A stretch of 64,000 nt of DNA from Candidatus Flexifilum affinis (GTDB lineage: Bacteria > Chloroflexota > Anaerolineae > Aggregatilineales > Phototrophicaceae): positions 558,001-622,000 of the forward strand of contig JADJPJ010000087.1 in NCBI GenBank assembly GCA_016713325.1. The letters run 5' to 3'. Position 1 is the first letter of the stretch; each line of letters starts with the position of its first letter. The notes under the pieces were generated by a model that saw only the letters and a program-made list of their open reading frames with translations, ran no database searches and was not told the origin of the DNA. A program made the translations under genes and the position numbers. Positions 24,043 through 31,566 of this stretch are shown here, in pieces.

Positions 24043-26322
24043 TTATTCTCCGCCCTGGTCGTCCAGTTCTGCCTGAGTTTCGGCGATTACGTCTGCAAGG
24101 TGTCCCTGACCGGTGGGATCGAGTGCCAACGCCTGCTGATAGGCAAAGATCGACTCTTCCAGGCGTCCGGCCTCGTAATAAGCGTTGCCAAGTTCCACCC
24201 ACAGCGTCGCGCCCAGGCCCGGAAACTCGCTGAAATCGTTCTGGGGTTGCGGCGCTTCAGTGGCCTCTGGATCCCGGTACACAGCGGCCTCATAGATAGC
24301 GAGCGCGGTATCGAGGCGGCCGGCCTCCATCAGCAGCTTGCCATACTGGTACTGCGCGTAGGCACGCTCGTCCGGCAGCACAATCAGCCCCAGCAGTTCG
24401 TCGTAACCGGCAGCGGCGGCATCGAAATCCCTGGCAGCTCGGGCAGCCTCGATGGTCACTTCGAGGAGCCCCCGCTGAATCAGCGTCGCCCGTTCTTCCA
24501 GATCGGTGAGCTCCAGCGCCTGCGCATAGGTCGTACGCGCCGTCTCGTAGTCGCCCTCGAAGCGAGCGATCAGGGCCAACCGCGCGGTCGATTCGGCAGC
24601 CAGTTCCCTGATACGCGTGTTCTGGCCACCGCCATAGAGCGCAATCACACGCTCGAAGTGTTCCCTGGCGCGCGCGATCGCCTCGACCTCACCCTGGAGC
24701 ATGCGCAGGACCTCGACCTGTCCCAGGCCAAACGCAACCTTGGCTTCGATGTCGGCGCTCGGCGGGTTGTCTTTGGCGTTGAGCGCCTGGTCGAAGGTGC
24801 TCTCGATGCTGCTGATCAGCTCACTGCTGACACTCAGTGACCGCGAGACGCGCGATCCCTCCAGCGCACCCAGATACTGGGCCGTCCCTAACCCGGCGTA
24901 GGCCCGAGCATAATCAGGGTTTTGGTCGACGGCTGCTCGGAAATCTATCTCCGCCTGCTCAATCAGGCCGGGCAGACGCCGCACCTCGCGAACTTCAGTG
25001 CCGATGAACCCTCGGCTAACGATCAGGTTGTAATTCCCAACAGCGGCATTGCCGCGCAGCACATACATCACATCGCGCCCGACGATATCCTGGTTCAGCG
25101 ACAGCGCGGTGCTGAAGGCTCGTCCGGCCTCGTCATAGTTACTGGCGATCATCTGCACCAAGCCCTGCGTGATGAAAGCCAACACCTGCGATCGGTTCGA
25201 CAACTCACCGCTCAGAGCGCGGGACTGATCGATATTGCGGGCGTACAGCGCGGAAGCCAATTCGAACCGGCCGTAGAGTTCGCTCAGTTCCGGCCAGGTC
25301 TCGGTGATGTAGAATTCCGGCAACACCGCGATGCGACTGCCATTCTCACTGACCAGCCCGTACACGACGATATCGGCTCGGGCGTTGTGCTGCTCTTTCA
25401 GCCGCTCCACCAGCGCAGCGGCGCTGGCGGCCCGCTCTTCAGGCGTCGCGCCACCAACAGATCCAACCTGGGCAGGTGACCACACTCCGACGTCAATCGA
25501 CAAGTCACTCCGCACACTATCCAGCCGCTGAACAAAACTTGTGTAGAGCGCTTCGGAAAGCACCTGCACGTCGGCCTGCGCGATGTCGGAGCCGGGCAGC
25601 GTGGAGAAGCCGGCCATCGCCACGTTGAAGCCGTAATTCTGGATTGGCGGCGCCCCTGGTGCTGTCAGTTGTGGCAGTGCAATGGCCAGGCCGACCAGCA
25701 TTACGACCAGCAGCAGGAAAAGCAGCCAGAATGGGCGCACTACCTGATCGAGAAAGCGCCGCGATGGCCGCTCCAGGCGCGCGATCTGCAAGTCGAGATC
25801 GTGAGTCAGGGCCTCACGAAGCTGATCGTGATTGCTGAACGACCGGTACAGCCCGCGCAATTGCGCATCTGCCCCCTCGAAGCGACGAAAGAACTCGTCG
25901 ACAATCGCCACCTGCTCCGGATCCGCTGGCGCGGCCGCCGGCGCCGTGCAGCGATACAGCAGCACGCTGGGGGACTTGCGGCGCTGGTACGAGCGATAGG
26001 CCTCGTAAAACTCGTATTCCGTGCCGCTCTGATACGGTTTTCCCGTGTCCGGGTTGATCTGACCGAGCGGGGTTCCCATACGCGACCACAGCATGCAGAC
26101 CAGGATGTCGGCATGCTGTGGCTGGATCATCTCGCGGTTGACAACCTCCTGCGGCCCGTCACCGGTCAACGCAGGGGCATGTTCCTCATACAGGTAGGGC
26201 GAAAACTTGTATCGATCGCGAATAGTCGGGCGTTCGTTCATAATGCGGATAACTTCGGCCACGATGGCCCGCTCCGCGCGCAGATCGCTCGGAGATGAGA
26301 CGAACACCTTGACGTTTCTCAT
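24043..26322 (-). CDS. DUF4062-transmembrane-TPR protein
   Basis: A 759-residue protein in three parts. Residues 1-100 are a DUF4062 domain (VKVFVSSPSDLRAERAIV, EEHAPALTGDGPQEVVNREM, HADILVCMLWSRMGTPLG), related in look to TIR-like signalling domains. One membrane helix lies near 197-220 (FWLLFLLLVVMLVGLAIALP). The remaining 530 residues are mostly tetratricopeptide-type helical repeats, for example YARAYAGLGTAQYLGALEGS and AAVYRDPEATEAPQPQ. No nucleotide-binding P-loop is visible. DUF4062 is often fused to STAND-type modules; here it is a membrane-anchored sensor-like layout. A UBP-type zinc finger gene lies 41 bases upstream on the same strand. Confidence 0.8.
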   Translation of the reverse strand: MRNVKVFVSSPSDLRAERAIVAEVIRIMNERPTIRDRYKFSPYLYEEHAPALTGDGPQEVVNREMIQPQHADILVCMLWSRMGTPLGQINPDTGKPYQSGTEYEFYEAYRSYQRRKSPSVLLYRCTAPAAAPADPEQVAIVDEFFRRFEGADAQLRGLYRSFSNHDQLREALTHDLDLQIARLERPSRRFLDQVVRPFWLLFLLLVVMLVGLAIALPQLTAPGAPPIQNYGFNVAMAGFSTLPGSDIAQADVQVLSEALYTSFVQRLDSVRSDLSIDVGVWSPAQVGSVGGATPEERAASAAALVERLKEQHNARADIVVYGLVSENGSRIAVLPEFYITETWPELSELYGRFELASALYARNIDQSRALSGELSNRSQVLAFITQGLVQMIASNYDEAGRAFSTALSLNQDIVGRDVMYVLRGNAAVGNYNLIVSRGFIGTEVREVRRLPGLIEQAEIDFRAAVDQNPDYARAYAGLGTAQYLGALEGSRVSRSLSVSSELISSIESTFDQALNAKDNPPSADIEAKVAFGLGQVEVLRMLQGEVEAIARAREHFERVIALYGGGQNTRIRELAAESTARLALIARFEGDYETARTTYAQALELTDLEERATLIQRGLLEVTIEAARAARDFDAAAAGYDELLGLIVLPDERAYAQYQYGKLLMEAGRLDTALAIYEAAVYRDPEATEAPQPQNDFSEFPGLGATLWVELGNAYYEAGRLEESIFAYQQALALDPTGQGHLADVIAETQAELDDQGGE

Positions 26323-26363
26323 ATCCTGCCTACCCTAACTCGTGGTTGACGGCTGTGTCGAAG

Positions 26364-26627
26364 CTAGACTTTCTCGTAGAACATGTCATGCACGTAGCAA
26401 TATCCCCACTCCTCACCGGGCTCCAGCGAGCGGATCATCGCATGTCCCGTGTCATGAAAGTGCTTGGTCGCATGCTTGTTCTTCGAGGAATTGCAGCAGC
26501 CCACATGGCCACATTCCAGGCAGACGCGCAGGTGAACCCACTTGTCGCCCGTCTTCATGCACTCTTCGCAGCCGGCGGCATTCGGCGCAGTGTTCTTCCG
26601 CTGGAGGTAATGATCACAAGGTGCCAT
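26364..26627 (-). CDS. Small UBP-type zinc finger protein
   Basis: An 87-residue protein that is almost entirely one UBP-type zinc finger. Likely ligands are Cys4/His6, Cys20/Cys23, Cys36/Cys39, Cys44 or 45, and the His cluster at 52-62 (KHATKHFHDTGH). In eukaryotes this fold binds the free C-terminal Gly-Gly of ubiquitin; stand-alone bacterial forms have no settled role. The ATG at 26627 has AAGGA somewhat far upstream. In-frame starts at 26678 or 26723 would add residues of no clear character. Same strand as the DUF4062-TPR gene and probably cotranscribed with it. Confidence 0.8.
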   Translation of the reverse strand: MAPCDHYLQRKNTAPNAAGCEECMKTGDKWVHLRVCLECGHVGCCNSSKNKHATKHFHDTGHAMIRSLEPGEEWGYCYVHDMFYEKV

Positions 26628-26915
26628 CGTCTGATTGTCCTTACGTTCTCGCTGGGTAAACAGTTCTGCAATTCTCATGGCTGACCATAACGCACACGGA
26701 GTCCACACAGCCGGTGAGGCCATCGTGCCACCACTATCGTGCCACTCCTACTGAGACTTTGCGACCATCATCGCGGCGACGCATCACATGTGCAGCCTAA
26801 TTGTACTCCGATGACGCTGTTTGATGCGGCACTTCCGATCAATGCGCTGGTTGCCCCTGGTGTAATACAGCGCTTCGACCAAATGATCAAAATATGTGAA
26901 CTAGGTGAATTCGCT

Positions 26916-26945
26916 TTGTCGCAAGGTGGCGGAATGCAGTACATT
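26916..26945 (+). promoter_or_regulatory. Promoter candidate for the SH3 lipoprotein
   Basis: TTGTCG at 26916-26921 and TACATT at 26940-26945 with 18 bases between, about 60 bases before the ATG at 27009. The rest of 26724-27008 holds nothing else I can support. Confidence 0.4.
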
Positions 26946-27008
26946 AAGGAATGAACAGCAAGGCGAAATGTCACTCACCTGTCGTGCGCACCAGAAAGAA
27001 GGCAGCAC

Positions 27009-27557
27009 ATGCACCGGCGTTTTTCTCTTTCACGCAGTCTCTTACCCTTGGTTCTTCTCCTGGCGCTACTCCTGACCGCCTGCGGTGGGGGCGCTGCGAC
27101 CTCCACGCCGACTTCGGATCCGACAGCCGAGCCAACCGTTGCACCATCCGATGTTCCACCAACAGCCGAAGCGACGGAAGCGGCAGATACGGTAGACGAT
27201 GCCTCGGAGGCGACTGAGGCCGCCGAAGGCACAGCTGAAGCCGAAGCCACGGATGACGCCGGATCCGCCGAGGCGGGTTCAGGTGAGGCGAGCGCGGCGG
27301 ACGCCGCCGCGCCAGTGGTCCGCATCGAGCAGGATAGCACGAGTCTGAGGGCCGGCCCGGGCGTTTCCTATGAGCGTGTCACAACCGCCAATTCCGGAGA
27401 TCTGCTCCCCGCATTGGGCCGCTCGGGAGAAGGCCAGACGATCTGGTTCCAGGTTGAGATGCCCGACGGCACGATTGCCTGGGCGTGGTCTCGAGTGGCG
27501 ACTCTTCTGCCCGAAGGAGCTGAGATCCCCGAGGTCGAGCCGCCTCCGTCCAGCTAG
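27009..27557 (+). CDS. Lipoprotein with a bacterial SH3 domain
   Basis: A 182-residue product with a lipobox LLTAC (lipidated Cys25) after a clear signal peptide. A low-complexity Ala/Glu/Thr-rich spacer of about 75 residues follows, then a single SH3-like domain (DSTSLRAGPGVSYERVTTAN, WFQVEMPDGTIAWAWSRVAT) and a short acidic/proline tail. This is a typical surface-exposed wall-binding lipoprotein; no catalytic residues are visible. Its last 4 bases overlap the end of the convergent hisE. Confidence 0.8.
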   Translation: MHRRFSLSRSLLPLVLLLALLLTACGGGAATSTPTSDPTAEPTVAPSDVPPTAEATEAADTVDDASEATEAAEGTAEAEATDDAGSAEAGSGEASAADAAAPVVRIEQDSTSLRAGPGVSYERVTTANSGDLLPALGRSGEGQTIWFQVEMPDGTIAWAWSRVATLLPEGAEIPEVEPPPSS

Positions 27558-27853
27558 CCACCCTCCGTTCGGGCGCGGTGACGGCGGTTCAATTCTTCCT
27601 GGACGTCGTCAAGAGAGACTCCAATCTCGTTCATCAGAACGAGAAGATGAAAGAACAGGTCGCAGATTTCGGCGACCTGTTCACCTTTGGGCTGGCTGAG
27701 CGCGGCAACGATGACCTCAGTGGCCTCTTCGCCGACCTTCTGGGCCATGCGGCTACGCCCTGCATCTATCAGTGAGTTGGTGTAGCTATCCGGCCGCGGA
27801 TTCGCCCGGCGATCGGCGATCAGTCGTTCCAGGTAAAGAAGCATTTCCGACAT
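27554..27853 (-). CDS. hisE: Phosphoribosyl-ATP pyrophosphatase
   Basis: Second step of histidine synthesis: hydrolysis of phosphoribosyl-ATP to phosphoribosyl-AMP. The product is 99 residues from ATG 27853 (an upstream GTG at 27874 would overlap hisI). The MazG-like fold motifs KVGEEATEVIVAA and EICDLFFHLLVLM are present with the metal-binding acidic residues. It is the last gene of the his operon, 7 bases after hisI. hisE and hisI are separate genes here, not fused. Confidence 0.95.
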   Translation of the reverse strand: MSEMLLYLERLIADRRANPRPDSYTNSLIDAGRSRMAQKVGEEATEVIVAALSQPKGEQVAEICDLFFHLLVLMNEIGVSLDDVQEELNRRHRARTEGG

Positions 27854-27860
27854 GGTGAGT

Positions 27861-28235
27861 TCATTCCTCTGCACGGGGTAATGAGAGCGTCAGGTCGTCG
27901 AGGGTTCTGTAGAAGCAAGAGACAGCGCCAGTGTGGCAGGCCGGCCCCGCCGGATCGACCAGAATCAGCAGAGTATCGGCATCGCAGTCCACTCGAATTT
28001 CGGTGATGCGCTGCACGTTGCCGCTGGTGGCGCCCTTGTGCCATAGCTCCTGGCGGCTCCGGCTCCAGAAGACCGTCTCGCCTGTCTCCAGCGTCCGAGA
28101 CAGGGAATCGGCATTCATGTAGGCCATCATCAGGACCTGCTGACTGCGCGAATCCTGAACGATCGCCGGAATCAGGCCGGTGGAGTCCCACTTCAGCAGT
28201 CCGGCAAGAGCCTCTTGAGGGATTGCGCCGCTCAT
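27861..28235 (-). CDS. hisI: Phosphoribosyl-AMP cyclohydrolase
   Basis: Opens the adenine ring of phosphoribosyl-AMP (third step of histidine synthesis). The 124-residue product from ATG 28235 (GGGAG site) has the zinc/magnesium motifs [30 protein letters not shown] and SCFYRTL with the conserved Cys and Asp residues. The ATG overlaps the hisF stop codon (ATGA), so translation is probably coupled. Confidence 0.96.
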   Translation of the reverse strand: MSGAIPQEALAGLLKWDSTGLIPAIVQDSRSQQVLMMAYMNADSLSRTLETGETVFWSRSRQELWHKGATSGNVQRITEIRVDCDADTLLILVDPAGPACHTGAVSCFYRTLDDLTLSLPRAEE

Positions 28236-29011
28236 AGCAGCTCCCACCCGCCCAGGCGCACCGGAATCCCCTGCTCCGCCAGATACTGCTTCAGGTCACC
28301 GATGCGCAGTTCGTTGTAGTGAAACAGCGTCGCCGCCAAAGCCGCGTCCGCTCGTGCGTCTTCGAACGCCTCGCGGAAGTGTTCCATCGCCCCTGCCCCG
28401 CCGCTCGCGATCACCGGGATACTCACCGACTCGGCGATCAGGCGCGTCAACTCCAGGTGATACCCGGCTTTGGTGCCGTCGCGGTCCATGCTGGTCAACA
28501 GGATCTCGCCTGCGCCACGTCGTTCCACTTCGCGGGCCCAGGCCGCTGCCTCCAGGCCTGTTGGGATGCGCCCGCCGCTGATGAACACCTCATAACGTTG
28601 ATCCTGCTCCACCCATTTGGGATCGATGGCAACGACGATGCACTGGCTGCCAAAAGCCCAGGCCCCCTCGCTAATCAGATCCGGGTCGCGAACGGCTGCG
28701 CTGTTGATCGAGACCTTGTCCGCGCCGGCCAGGAGCGTCTCACGAATGTCTTCGATGGTTCGAATGCCGCCACCCACGCAGAACGGGATGAAGATGCTGT
28801 CGGCCACCTGGCGAACCATCTCCAGCATGGTTCCCCGGTTTTCGTGCGACGCGGTGATGTCGAGAAAGACCAGCTCATCAGCGCCCTCGCGATCGTAGAC
28901 CACTGCCTGCTCCACCGGGTCACCTGCATCGCGCAGATCCACGAAGTTCACGCCTTTGACCACCCGGCCATCTTTGACATCCAGACAGGGAATAATCCGT
29001 TTTGCCAGCAT
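28232..29011 (-). CDS. hisF: Imidazole glycerol phosphate synthase, cyclase subunit
   Basis: Uses ammonia delivered by HisH to form imidazole glycerol phosphate and AICAR. The 259-residue (beta/alpha)8 barrel starts [20 protein letters not shown] with the catalytic Asp in CLDV. The second catalytic Asp is in [12 protein letters not shown], and phosphate-binding loops appear as VGGGIRT and [18 protein letters not shown] precedes the ATG at 29011. A 67-base gap separates it from hisA, the largest gap in the operon; its stop overlaps the hisI start. Confidence 0.97.
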   Translation of the reverse strand: MLAKRIIPCLDVKDGRVVKGVNFVDLRDAGDPVEQAVVYDREGADELVFLDITASHENRGTMLEMVRQVADSIFIPFCVGGGIRTIEDIRETLLAGADKVSINSAAVRDPDLISEGAWAFGSQCIVVAIDPKWVEQDQRYEVFISGGRIPTGLEAAAWAREVERRGAGEILLTSMDRDGTKAGYHLELTRLIAESVSIPVIASGGAGAMEHFREAFEDARADAALAATLFHYNELRIGDLKQYLAEQGIPVRLGGWELL

Positions 29012-29078
29012 CAGGTACTCTCCTTGCGCTTGACCACATCCCGACCATGGACGCCCGTGAGCCGCTTCAGTGGCATGC

Positions 29079-29804
29079 TTAGTTCCATCCTGCGGCCGCC
29101 TCCAGAGCCTGTCTGAGGCTGAAGGCGCCGGTGTACAGCGCCATGCCGATGACTGCGCCCTCCACGATTTTGCCTTCCGCCAGACGACGCACATCGGTCA
29201 AAGAAGCGACCCCGCCGGACGCGATGACCTTCAGCTCGGTCTCTGTCGCCAGAGCCTCGGTCGCGCTCACATTCACCCCATCGAGCAGTCCATCGCGGCT
29301 GACATCGGTAAAGAGGGCGTACTTCGCGCCATAGGAGACCAGCAGTTTGCCAAGTTCTGCGGGCGTCATCTGCGAAGCCTGCTGCCAGCCATGCGTCACC
29401 ACGTAGCCGTCCCTTGCATCTAGCGCAACACAGACGGCCTCTCCGCCCAGATCGGCCACGATCTCGCGGACGCTCTCCGGCTTCTGCACCGCGATGGTGC
29501 CGAGGATCACGCGCTGGGCTCCGGCATCGATAGCGGACCGGATGGACTGCGAGTCGCGCAGTCCGCCGCCAAACTGCACCGGAATGTCCAGCGCGGAGAT
29601 CTGCTCCAGCACCTTCAGGTTCTGATTGGATCCGCCAAACGCGCCGTCCAGGTTGACGACGTGCAGCCAGGCTGCCCCTTCGTCGAGCCAGCGCCGGGCC
29701 ACATCCGCCGGGGCATCGGAAAACTCCACTTTGCGACTACGATCCCCCTCGCGCAGGCGGACAACTTTCCCTGCGCTCAGGTCAATGGCTGGGTAAACGA
29801 TCAT
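29079..29804 (-). CDS. hisA: ProFAR isomerase (HisA)
   Basis: Isomerises the ProFAR aminoaldose to the ketose PRFAR. The 241-residue barrel has the catalytic Asp in [14 protein letters not shown] and the second in [12 protein letters not shown], with phosphate loops QFGGGLRD and IASGGVAS. A bifunctional PriA type is possible, since no trpF is nearby, but this cannot be decided by eye. The ATG at 29804 overlaps the hisH stop (ATGA). Confidence 0.95.
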   Translation of the reverse strand: MIVYPAIDLSAGKVVRLREGDRSRKVEFSDAPADVARRWLDEGAAWLHVVNLDGAFGGSNQNLKVLEQISALDIPVQFGGGLRDSQSIRSAIDAGAQRVILGTIAVQKPESVREIVADLGGEAVCVALDARDGYVVTHGWQQASQMTPAELGKLLVSYGAKYALFTDVSRDGLLDGVNVSATEALATETELKVIASGGVASLTDVRRLAEGKIVEGAVIGMALYTGAFSLRQALEAAAGWN

Positions 29805-30433
29805 GCCACAACCTCGACCCGTTCGGTCATTTTCAGAAAGTTGGAGAGCAGGCGGAGGCCGGTCTGCTGGCTCTTTTCCGGGTGGAATTGCACACCGAAG
29901 AGATTTCCGCGCGCGACGCCTGAACAAAACGGTGCGCCGTAGTCTGTGGTGATCAGGATGTCGCTGGAATCAGCCGGCTCGCAGTAGTAGCTGTGCACGA
30001 AATAGGCAGACTGTCCGGTCTCAAGGCCTTCGACCAGCGGCGAATGTCGGGCCATGTGCAGGTTGTTCCAGCCCATGTGCGGCACCTTCAGACCAGGACG
30101 CTCGGGGAAGCGCGTGACACGCCCCGGCAGCAGGCCGAGGCCGTTATGCTGGCCCATCTCGTCGCTGGTCTCGAACAGGAACTGCATCCCCAGGCAGATT
30201 CCCAGGTACGGCACCCCTGCGTGCACCGCCTCCTTAATCGGCTGGACGAGTCCCTGCGCGTACAGTTTTTCCATGCCCGCGCCAAACGCTCCTACCCCCG
30301 GCAGGATGATGCGCGTCGCCCCCTTAAGTTCGTCCGGCTCCCGCACAATCCGCATGCTCGTCGCGCCCAGATAGGTGAGCGCATGAACCACGCTGCGCAG
30401 GTTGCCCGCACCGTAATCGATGACCGTGAGCAC
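29801..30433 (-). CDS. hisH: Imidazole glycerol phosphate synthase, glutamine amidotransferase subunit
   Basis: Releases ammonia from glutamine for HisF. The 210-residue class I amidotransferase has the nucleophile Cys in YLGICLGMQFLF and the His-Glu pair in FGVQFHPEKSQ. Start is GTG at 30433 behind GGGGAG. It is the first structural gene of the operon and lies directly after an intrinsic terminator and an upstream His-rich short ORF, which point to attenuation control. Confidence 0.96.
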   Translation of the reverse strand: MLTVIDYGAGNLRSVVHALTYLGATSMRIVREPDELKGATRIILPGVGAFGAGMEKLYAQGLVQPIKEAVHAGVPYLGICLGMQFLFETSDEMGQHNGLGLLPGRVTRFPERPGLKVPHMGWNNLHMARHSPLVEGLETGQSAYFVHSYYCEPADSSDILITTDYGAPFCSGVARGNLFGVQFHPEKSQQTGLRLLSNFLKMTERVEVVA

Positions 30434-30450
30434 TCAATACTCCCCTTCCA

Positions 30451-30483
30451 CAAAACAAAAAACCCCGCGCCGCTGCGGGGTTT
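30451..30483 (-). terminator. Intrinsic terminator (attenuator candidate) before hisH
   Basis: On the minus strand AAACCCCGC (30483-30475) and GCGGGGTTT (30468-30460) form a perfect 9-bp stem with a 6-base loop, followed by a T-rich run TTTTTTGTTTTG. It sits 43 bases after the stop of the His-containing short ORF and about 17 bases before the hisH start, where a terminator makes sense only as an attenuator, since no full-length gene precedes it on this strand. An alternative antiterminator pairing could not be established by eye. Confidence 0.75.
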
Positions 30484-30526
30484 CGTTCGGTCCGTACAAC
30501 CTGACGACGACTTACACCAGCACGCG

Positions 30527-30583
30527 CTAGGCGTTGGACTGCGGTTCAGGGTGATGCAGATGGACAACAAGTTGATCGTTCAT
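30527..30583 (-). CDS. Putative histidine leader peptide (18 residues)
   Basis: The ATG at 30583 opens an 18-codon frame reading MNDQLVVHLHHPEPQSNA and ending in TAG at 30527. Three His codons fall within four positions (residues 8, 10 and 11). The ATG is only 7 bases after a strong promoter -10 box, so the transcript would start at or just before it and be leaderless or nearly so. Placement between that promoter and the terminator upstream of hisH is the classical layout of an amino-acid-sensing leader. Proteobacterial his leaders have a longer His run, so control may be weaker here. Confidence 0.6.
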   Translation of the reverse strand: MNDQLVVHLHHPEPQSNA

Positions 30584-30590
30584 GATGCCG

Positions 30591-30619
30591 ATTGTAATCA
30601 CTCCGTCGCGACCCGTCAA
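30591..30619 (-). promoter_or_regulatory. Promoter of the his operon
   Basis: On the minus strand TTGACG (30619-30614) and TACAAT (30596-30591) are separated by exactly 17 bases. Transcription would begin around 30585-30583, at the leader ORF. Confidence 0.75.
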
Positions 30620-30682
30620 CTCGCCAGCGCGTGCAGATTTTCCCGCCGCTGGGTTGATGTCTGCACAGGTGGCCACATTCGC

Positions 30683-30688
30683 TATAAT
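30683..30688 (+). promoter_or_regulatory. -10 box for the SAM hydrolase-murA pair
   Basis: A perfect TATAAT lies 33 bases before the ATG at 30722; no clear -35 box accompanies it. It is divergent from the his promoter, about 65 bases away. Confidence 0.45.
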
Positions 30689-30721
30689 GACTGTCGCGTT
30701 CGCCGCTCTAGGAGCCTTCCA

Positions 30722-31561
30722 ATGCGCAGAACAATTGCGCTGGTGACAGACTTTGGCCTGACCGATCCGTTCGTCGGCGTGATGAAGGGCGTCATCGCCC
30801 GCATCGCCCCGGACGCCAACGTCATCGACATCTCGCATGCGGTGCCGGCTCAGGATATTCGCGCCGGGGCGCTGACGCTTCTTGCCAGCTATGGCTATTT
30901 CCCGGCCGGCACTGTTTTCGTCGTCGTGGTCGACCCCGGCGTCGGCAGCACACGGCGGCCGATCGCGGTGCGCGCTGGCGAAGCACTCTTCGTTGCACCG
31001 GACAATGGAGTGCTCTCCTACATTCTTCAGGAGACGGAAGTGCACGAGCGCGTTCTGCTGGACAATCCGGCATACCAGCTGACTGTGGTGAGCAATACCT
31101 TTCACGGGCGCGATATCTTTGCGCCGGTTGCCGCCCACCTTGCGTCGGGCGTGCCGTTCACTCAGATTGGCAGCCCTCTGGCAGAGTGGCACGTTCTTGA
31201 CCAGCCGACCCTGGCATCCGACGGTGATCGCGTCACCGGCGAAGTCATACAGATCGACCGTTTCGGCAACGTCGTAACCAGCATCGGCCGCTTCCAGTGG
31301 CTGGAAGATGATCATCTGCGCCTGGAACCCGCCTTTGGGGCACCGATCGCGCCGCGGGTTTCGCTGGCCCGCCGCTGCTCGATCACCGTGGGGGACACGC
31401 ATCTGGACACCATTCGCCACACCTACAGCGAAGCCTATCCGGGCGCGGCGCTTGCGCTCATCGGCAGCAGCGGCTTTCTTGAACTTTCGATTAACCTGGG
31501 CAGTTTTGCCGACGTCTTCACCGTGAACGTGGGCGACCCAGTTACCCTTGAAGCAGGATAG
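30722..31561 (+). CDS. SAM hydroxide adenosyltransferase (DUF62 family)
   Basis: Family of enzymes that hydrolyse S-adenosylmethionine to adenosine and methionine, related to fluorinase/chlorinase. The 279-residue product shows IALVTDFGLTDPFVGVMKG, the SAM-site Asp in VVVDPGVGSTRRPI, DNGVLSY, TFHGRDIFAPVAAHLA and DRFGNVVTSI. The halogenase-specific insertion loop of fluorinases is not evident, so hydrolase is the better call. GGAG lies upstream of the ATG at 30722. Its stop is 5 bases before the murA ATG. Confidence 0.9.
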   Translation: MRRTIALVTDFGLTDPFVGVMKGVIARIAPDANVIDISHAVPAQDIRAGALTLLASYGYFPAGTVFVVVVDPGVGSTRRPIAVRAGEALFVAPDNGVLSYILQETEVHERVLLDNPAYQLTVVSNTFHGRDIFAPVAAHLASGVPFTQIGSPLAEWHVLDQPTLASDGDRVTGEVIQIDRFGNVVTSIGRFQWLEDDHLRLEPAFGAPIAPRVSLARRCSITVGDTHLDTIRHTYSEAYPGAALALIGSSGFLELSINLGSFADVFTVNVGDPVTLEAG

Positions 31562-31566
31562 TGAAC

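Noticed and set aside
26739..26954. 71-codon open frame in the gap before the SH3 lipoprotein
   Set aside because: No ribosome site, no motif, and it overlaps the likely promoter at 26916-26945.
30434..30600. T-box riboswitch upstream of hisH
   Set aside because: The conserved T-box stretch (AGGGTGGNACCGCG-like) is absent; the short His-containing ORF explains the terminator better.
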